Shown here one piece after another: positions 7,659 through 12,118 of a DNA stretch of 12,118 nucleotides. Location of the stretch: positions 1 through 12,118 of the forward strand of contig DATFDL010000806.1 in NCBI GenBank assembly GCA_035252155.1. The letters run 5' to 3'. The position numbers and the translations under genes were made by a program. Each line of letters starts with the position of its first letter. Positions within the stretch are counted from its first letter, which is position 1. Origin of the DNA: JAICLL01 sp035252155. Its GTDB lineage: Bacteria > Planctomycetota > Planctomycetia > Pirellulales > JAICIG01. A model generated the notes under the pieces. That model ran no database searches. It was not told the DNA's origin and worked only from the letters and a program-made list of their open reading frames with translations.

Positions 7659-7688
7659 ATTGTATATGCAACTGTCTGCGAAAGTCAA
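7659..7688 (-). promoter_or_regulatory. Promoter of marR overlapping the operator
   Basis: The -35 TTGACT (7688-7683) is followed by an 18-base spacer and the -10 TACAAT (7664-7659). TATACA with a 16-base spacer is an alternative -10. Each hexamer matches the sigma-70 consensus at about five of six bases. The -10 lies inside operator copy 2, the classic layout for autorepression. Confidence 0.6.
7660..7671. promoter_or_regulatory. MarR-type operator copy 2
   Basis: TTGCATATACAA on the minus strand is identical over 12 bases to the copy at 7419-7430. It overlaps the -10 of the marR promoter and lies 27 bases before ATG 7632. Two identical sites, one before each gene of the locus, support a shared regulator. 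Confidence 0.65.
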
Positions 7689-7796
7689 GTATGACCTGTG
7701 AAGGCTGCAGGGCGGTCGATTCGCGAAGCTCAGCGCCAATTCGTGTTCCCGAAACAGGCCGATGGATCGACGTAAGTGTCGTTTTCGCTGTTTGCC

Positions 7797-7824
7797 AAAA
7801 AATCCCCGCTGGAGCAGGGAGGGG
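7797..7824 (-). terminator. Intrinsic terminator of the RND gene
   Basis: On the minus strand, CCCC TCC CTG CTC CAG C GGGG is followed by ATTTTTT. The stem pairs CCCC with GGGG and CTG with CAG around a 3-base loop, with a small internal bulge. It starts 11 bases after the RND stop codon and separates that gene from the marR locus. Confidence 0.6.
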
Positions 7825-7835
7825 TGCGCGAATCT

Positions 7836-10800
7836 CTACAAGATCTGAGTCATGCTCGGAGCGGTTGGTTTTTTCCGTGCAAACCTCAATCGCCAGCGAT
7901 CGAGATAGAGATAAACCACGGGCGTAGTGTAGAGCGTCAGAAGCTGGCTGAAAATCAGCCCGCCGACGATGGCGATGCCCATCGGCCGGCGCAGCTCGGA
8001 ACCATTGCCGGTGCCGAGCGCCAACGGAAGGCCGCCCAAAAGCGCCGCCATCGTGGTCATGGTGATTGGGCGGAAACGCAGCAGGCAGGCCTCGAAGATG
8101 GCCGCTTCGGGCGATTTGCCCTGCTCTCGTTCGGCCTCCAAGGCGAAGTCGATCATCATGATCGCGTTTTTCTTGACGATGCCGATCAACAACAAGATGC
8201 CGATCAACGCCATCACGTTCAGCTCGGTCCGGAAGAGCAAGAGAGCCAGAAGCGCTCCTACGCCCGCCGAAGGTAGCGTGCTGAGGATGGTAAGCGGATG
8301 AATATAACTTTCGTAGAGCACGCCCAGCACGATGTACACGGTGATGAGCGCCGCCAGGATGAGCAGCGGCTGATTGCGGAGCGAATTCTGAAATGCCTGG
8401 GCCGTGCCCTGAAAGCTCCATTGGATCGACTCGGGCAGGCCGAGCTCGTCGGCGGCCTGTTCGATCAGAGGCACCGCTTGGCCCAGCGACATGCCGGGTG
8501 CCAGGTTGAACGAAATGGTCACCGAGGGAAACTGCCCGGAGTGGTTCACCGAGATTGGCGTGTTCAAAGAAGTTTCGCGATAGAGCGCGCTGAGGGGCAC
8601 CTGGGCCTGGTTCTGTCCGCGCAGGTAAATGTGCCGTAGGGCCGCGGGGTTTTGCCAAAACTCGGGGGCCACGCCCATCACCACGCGATATTGATTGAGC
8701 GGTTTATAAATGACCGACACGGGCCGCTGCCCGAAAGCGTCGTAGAGCGTGTCGTCGATGGTTTGCAGCGTGACGCCCAGCCGGGCCGCCGCCAGCCGGT
8801 CGATGGCGAGCGAAGTTTGCAGCCCCTTGTCTTGTTGATCGCTGTTGACGTCGACCAGGCCGGGCAGCTTGCGTATCTCGGCCAGCAGCTTTGGCCCCCA
8901 CTGGTTCAGGTCGTCCAGGTTGTCGCCTCGCAGCGTGAACTGAAACTGCGCGCTGCTCGATCGGCCGCCCACGCGCAGGTCTTGCACCGACTGCAAATAG
9001 AGATTCGCGCCGGGAATTCGCGACGTTTTCTTGCGGATTCGGGCAATCAGTTCGTCGGCCCCGATTTGCCGCTCTTCGAGCGATTTGAGGCTGACGAACA
9101 TGCGGGCCGCGTTGGCCGCGCCCGCCTGGCCGCCGGTGTAGGCCGTCACGCCATCGACGCCGGGATCTTCGCTCACCACTGCCGCGAACCGCCGCAACAA
9201 GACGTGCATCGCCTGAAACGAGGTGTCCTGATCGGCCACCAGGTTGCCCACCAGCCGGCCGGTGTCTTGCTGCGGAAAAAAACCCTTGGGCACAATGACG
9301 TAGAGATAAACGGTAAGGCCGACCGTCGCGAGTGTGACCAACATCGTCAACACCTGATGCCGCAGCACCCAGCCGAGCGTCTTCTCGTATCCGGCAAGGA
9401 TCCCATCGAACACGCGCTCGCTGGCCCGAAACAGCCAGCCGTGCCGCTCTTCGTGCTTCGACTTGAGCAACAGCGCGCAGAGCATTGGTGTGGTCGTGAG
9501 CGACACGGTCAGCGAGACCATGATGGCCACCGAGAGCGTCACCGCGAACTCGCGAAACAGCCGCCCCACGATGCCCCGCATCAACAGGATGGGAATGAAA
9601 ACCGCCACGAGCGAGACGCTGATCGAAAGCACTGTGAAGCCGATCTCCTGCGCACCGCGCAGGGCAGCCTCGAGTGGGCGGGCGCCTTGCTCCAGATGCC
9701 GGGCGATGTTTTCGATCACCACAATCGCGTCGTCGACCACAAAGCCAGTGGCGATGGCCAGAGCCATGAGCGACAGATTGTCGAGACTGTAGCCGGCCAG
9801 ATACATCACGCCGAAGGTGCCGATGAGCGAGACCGGCACGGCCACGCTGGGAATGAACGTCGCCCGTGGATTTCGCAGAAACAAAAACACCACCAAAATG
9901 ACCAGCCCCACGGAGACCACGAGCGACACTTGCACGTCGTGAACCGAGGCGCGGATGGTGGCGGTGCGGTCCAGCGCGATCGAGATTTTCATGCCGGCCG
10001 GAATCTGGCTGCGCAACTGCGGCAGCAGGCCGGTGATGCGGTCGACCGTCGAGATGATGTTCGCCCCCGGCTGGCGAAAAATGACGATCGTGATCGAAGG
10101 ATCGCCGTTGAACAGCCCGGCGGCCCGCAGATCTTCCACCGAGTCGCTGACTTCGGCCACGTCACTCAGGCGCACCGGCGCGCCGCGTCGATAGGCCACG
10201 ATCAGCGGTTCGTATTCTTTGGCGGTGAGCAGTTGGTCGGTCGTGCTGATCGACCAGGCGCGCAGCTCGTCGGCCACCTGACCTTTGGGGCGATTGGCGT
10301 TGGCGTTGGCGAGCATCGTGCGCACGTCTTCCAAGGCGATGCCCATGTGGTTGAGCAGCGTGGGGTTGATGTCGACTCGCACGGCGGGCGCGGCGCCGCC
10401 GCCGATGTAGACTTGCCCGACGCCCCGCACCTGCGAGAGCTTTTGTTGCAGAATGGTGGCCGCCGCGTCGTACATCCGCGGCTTGGTGTAGGTGTCGCTG
10501 GTGAGCGTCAGGATCATGATCGGCGCGTCGGCCGGATTAATCTTGCGATAGGTCGGGTTGTTGGGCAGGTTGGGCGGCAGCCGGCCACGGGCGGCGTTGA
10601 TGGCGGCCTGCACGTCACGAGCGGCGGCGTTGATGTTCCGTTCCAGATCGAACTGCAATGTAATGTTCGACGTGCCCAGGTAGCTGGCCGAAGTCATTTC
10701 GGTCACACCGGCGATCCGTCCGAATTGCCGCTCCAGCGGCGTGGCCACGGCCGAGGCCATCGTTTCGGGGCTGGCGCCCGGCAGCATTGCCGTCACCTGA

Positions 10801-10934
10801 ATGGTCGGAAAATCGATCTGCGGCAGTGGCGATACGGGCAGCAACACATAGCCCAACGCCCCGGCCAGCATGATCGCCACCGTCAGCAGCGTGGTGCCGA
10901 CCGGGCGATGAATGAAGGGCGTCGAAAGACTCAT
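7836..10934 (-). CDS. mdtC: RND multidrug efflux pump, MdtB/MdtC-like inner-membrane subunit
   Basis: This 1032-residue protein has the usual length for the AcrB/MdtBC (HAE1) family, which exports drugs or other toxic compounds using the proton gradient. Membrane segment 1 lies at about 12-30. The porter region is strongly MdtC-like: GASPETMASAVATPLERQFG, then DVQAAINAARGRLPP, ADAPIMILTLTSDTY. The proton-relay aspartates are present as D401-D402 in GFVVDDAIVVIEN (AcrB D407/D408). The matching lysine is K922 in GIVKKNAIMMID (AcrB K940). FREFAVTLSVAI and PKGFFPQQDTG are further family landmarks. The start at ATG 10934 fits the family, with AGGA four bases upstream. No periplasmic adaptor, second RND subunit or outer-membrane channel is in the window. 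The gene begins 35 bases after the DUF3226-like gene on the same strand, so read-through from that pair is possible. Substrate and B-versus-C type cannot be decided here. Confidence 0.93.
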   Translation of the reverse strand: MSLSTPFIHRPVGTTLLTVAIMLAGALGYVLLPVSPLPQIDFPTIQVTAMLPGASPETMASAVATPLERQFGRIAGVTEMTSASYLGTSNITLQFDLERNINAAARDVQAAINAARGRLPPNLPNNPTYRKINPADAPIMILTLTSDTYTKPRMYDAAATILQQKLSQVRGVGQVYIGGGAAPAVRVDINPTLLNHMGIALEDVRTMLANANANRPKGQVADELRAWSISTTDQLLTAKEYEPLIVAYRRGAPVRLSDVAEVSDSVEDLRAAGLFNGDPSITIVIFRQPGANIISTVDRITGLLPQLRSQIPAGMKISIALDRTATIRASVHDVQVSLVVSVGLVILVVFLFLRNPRATFIPSVAVPVSLIGTFGVMYLAGYSLDNLSLMALAIATGFVVDDAIVVIENIARHLEQGARPLEAALRGAQEIGFTVLSISVSLVAVFIPILLMRGIVGRLFREFAVTLSVAIMVSLTVSLTTTPMLCALLLKSKHEERHGWLFRASERVFDGILAGYEKTLGWVLRHQVLTMLVTLATVGLTVYLYVIVPKGFFPQQDTGRLVGNLVADQDTSFQAMHVLLRRFAAVVSEDPGVDGVTAYTGGQAGAANAARMFVSLKSLEERQIGADELIARIRKKTSRIPGANLYLQSVQDLRVGGRSSSAQFQFTLRGDNLDDLNQWGPKLLAEIRKLPGLVDVNSDQQDKGLQTSLAIDRLAAARLGVTLQTIDDTLYDAFGQRPVSVIYKPLNQYRVVMGVAPEFWQNPAALRHIYLRGQNQAQVPLSALYRETSLNTPISVNHSGQFPSVTISFNLAPGMSLGQAVPLIEQAADELGLPESIQWSFQGTAQAFQNSLRNQPLLILAALITVYIVLGVLYESYIHPLTILSTLPSAGVGALLALLLFRTELNVMALIGILLLIGIVKKNAIMMIDFALEAEREQGKSPEAAIFEACLLRFRPITMTTMAALLGGLPLALGTGNGSELRRPMGIAIVGGLIFSQLLTLYTTPVVYLYLDRWRLRFARKKPTAPSMTQIL

Positions 10935-10969
10935 GAAATCCTACGCGAATCGCTGAAAGATCGTCGTCA

Positions 10970-11647
10970 TCAAACGCCTTGCAGGCCGGAAAGGTTAAAC
11001 AGCGCCTTAAGCCATCGCAAGAAGCTTCGGGCCTCGGGTGAATCGTGCCCAAAAAACTTTGCATTGATCGCCGTCCCGTACGGTACACCGGGTTCGCTTT
11101 GCCAGGCGAGCCAGCAATGAATCAGTGCCTTGTCGCGCGCCGCCGCGCCGAAGGGTGCGCCAAGCGCCTTAGCCTGATCCGTGCTCGATTCCGCATGGGG
11201 CCACAGAGGATCACCGGCTGGAACAAGCGTTTTGAGCAGGTGCTCGAGCTTTCCATGGTCGGAAACACAATCGGGCATCAGCCAGACTCCCGCTTGAAAC
11301 GGATAGTTCGCAAGCTGGCCGAAATAGCCATCGACAGGGCAGGTACTTGGTGCGGTAAGCCCCGCTAAGCGCAATTGCGAACAGACGGCACTCCAGCGGT
11401 CTACAAGATCTATGTCGACATCGAGAACGAATCCGATCGGTCGGTCCGTCGCATTTCTAATCGCGTCCGACATGCTCGCCAGAAGCGGCGCGACTCCCTC
11501 GGCATTCGTTACGGGATCTTTGGCAATAAGGATTTGGAGCGGTCGATTTGCTGGCGACATATCGACGCCATGCCTTTGCAACAATTCGGCGATCGTGAAA
11601 AGATCGTCCTTGCCTTCGACGTGAAGCGTTGGGAGGTCGAGTGGCAT
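10970..11647 (-). CDS. DUF3226-like protein with TOPRIM-type motifs, partner of AAA ATPase
   Basis: A 225-residue cytoplasmic protein. Near the N-terminus is LHVEGKDDLF with E11 in the position of the TOPRIM glutamate. A second acidic cluster, FVLDVDIDLVD, has D76, D78 and D80 as in the TOPRIM DxD metal site. Later phrases AGVWLMPDCVSDHGKLEHLL, then DKALIHCWLAWQSEPGVPYG and FLRWLKALFNL match what I recall of the DUF3226 family. TOPRIM folds bind Mg2+ and occur in OLD nucleases, topoisomerases and primases. A nuclease role is plausible but not shown. The start ATG 11647 shares one base with the stop of the ATPase gene (TAATG), has no Shine-Dalgarno sequence, and so is probably made by translational coupling. 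The pair resembles split OLD-like systems such as PARIS (ATPase plus TOPRIM protein). A defence role is an inference. Confidence 0.78.
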   Translation of the reverse strand: MPLDLPTLHVEGKDDLFTIAELLQRHGVDMSPANRPLQILIAKDPVTNAEGVAPLLASMSDAIRNATDRPIGFVLDVDIDLVDRWSAVCSQLRLAGLTAPSTCPVDGYFGQLANYPFQAGVWLMPDCVSDHGKLEHLLKTLVPAGDPLWPHAESSTDQAKALGAPFGAAARDKALIHCWLAWQSEPGVPYGTAINAKFFGHDSPEARSFLRWLKALFNLSGLQGV

Positions 11648-12118
11648 TAGCGAGGATCGATGTCGCCTTTTATCATGCGCACCAAAGATTCACCGGAAAA
11701 ACCCACGCTGTTTGGCAAAGCGCGATCGATTTTGTGGATGGCGACCTGTTTTAAGAGGTCTGGTTCCCGCTGGCAAAGCATGGAGAGCCCTTCGATGCAG
11801 TCCCAACTATGCGTGGTGGCGAAGACTTGTGCGTCCGACGCAATCGCCTTAGCGATGACGAGCTTCCACATGTCCGGCATCACCGAATAATGTAGTCCCG
11901 TATCGATCTCATCGACGAAAAGACATCCCTCTTTGGCGAAAGCTAGTGACGCGGCAAGTGCTATTAGCCTGCGCATCCCATCGCCCATGCTTCCCAAGGG
12001 AACACGCGTTTCGCGTCCCCGAAGTCCCACGACGATTCCACCCCGTGATGGCAAATACCCAGAAGCGAGCACGCCTGTCAGAAAATGTAACGACTCTAAG
12101 TCATCATCTAAGACACGT
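11647..12118 (-). CDS. AAA/ABC-type ATPase (OLD-like AAA15/AAA21), 5' end outside window
   Basis: The last 156 codons of an ATPase gene read in from the right edge and end at TAA 11649-11647. The visible part holds a signature-like loop, VPLGSMGDGMRRLIALAASL, then a Walker B strand, GCLFVDEIDTGLHY, with the catalytic glutamate after the aspartate. A TTHS switch histidine follows in QVFATTHSWDCIEGL. This order is that of ABC-type AAA ATPases of the OLD/RecF/SMC kind. Walker A must lie beyond 12118. A GTG at 12072 is in frame, but the reading frame with family-like residues (VLDDDLESLHFL) continues to the edge, so it is not the start. The stop overlaps the DUF3226 start by one base. The DNA is clearly richer in A and T than the RND gene or the left-hand operon, consistent with recent acquisition. 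It probably acts as the sensor or motor for the DUF3226 protein. Confidence 0.88.
   Translation of the reverse strand, partial: RVLDDDLESLHFLTGVLASGYLPSRGGIVVGLRGRETRVPLGSMGDGMRRLIALAASLAFAKEGCLFVDEIDTGLHYSVMPDMWKLVIAKAIASDAQVFATTHSWDCIEGLSMLCQREPDLLKQVAIHKIDRALPNSVGFSGESLVRMIKGDIDPR

Noticed and set aside
7633..7739. N-terminal extension of the MarR-like frame to a start at 7739
   Set aside because: It would run through the promoter and operator. The ribosome site and the family-like start MDKSSTN place the original start at 7632.
7604..7927. Plus-strand open frame across the marR promoter and the RND 3' end
   Set aside because: It has no family signal and runs antisense to the marR start, the operator, the RND terminator and the RND end.
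8652..11120. Open frame of 822 codons on the + strand opposite the RND gene
   Set aside because: It is low-complexity in His, Arg, Gln and Gly with no recognisable domain, and lies antisense to a clear full-length RND gene. It arises from GC-rich codon usage.
1..12118. CRISPR arrays, tRNA or rRNA genes, insertion sequences
   Set aside because: I saw no regularly spaced repeats, no cloverleaf or conserved rRNA segments, and no transposase frames on either strand.

Overview
The window is GC-rich bacterial DNA. It most likely comes from a planctomycete (Planctomycetota, Pirellulales-like). That placement rests on recognising protein families, not on a database search. The left half holds a four-gene run of BatA/VWA-type envelope proteins as they are usually arranged in that phylum, and most starts lack a clear Shine-Dalgarno sequence.

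Positions 1-295 hold the end of a dispersed palindromic repeat, a short coding-like fragment with no start, and a hairpin just upstream of the first gene. Positions 296-7132 (+) are one tight operon of four genes, each overlapping the next by ATGA. It encodes (1) a BatA-domain/VWA/glutamine-amidotransferase-like membrane protein, (2) a second VWA/GATase-like membrane protein, (3) a membrane-anchored protein with a large periplasmic part resembling DUF4175-type proteins, and (4) an exported, mostly helical protein. Together they look like a cell-envelope complex of the MoxR/DUF58/BatA kind. No MoxR or DUF58 gene is visible in the window.

Positions 7133-7835 hold a small decayed locus on the minus strand. 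It contains the remains of a MarR-family regulator gene and of the adjacent gene for an SCP2-domain protein. Both appear to have lost their middles while keeping their starts, stops, promoters and a shared near-palindromic operator, TTGCATATACAA. The MarR remnant also carries a frameshift.

Positions 7836-10934 (-) encode a full-length MdtB/MdtC-like RND efflux pump, with no adaptor or outer-membrane partner in view. Just upstream on the same strand lies a coupled pair (10970-12118 and beyond): an ABC/OLD-type AAA ATPase, cut by the window edge, and a DUF3226-like protein with TOPRIM-type acidic motifs. This split ATPase + TOPRIM pair is the best candidate here for a little-described system, possibly anti-phage defence by analogy with OLD, Gabija and PARIS. 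The ATPase end is visibly more AT-rich than the rest of the window, which fits horizontal acquisition.
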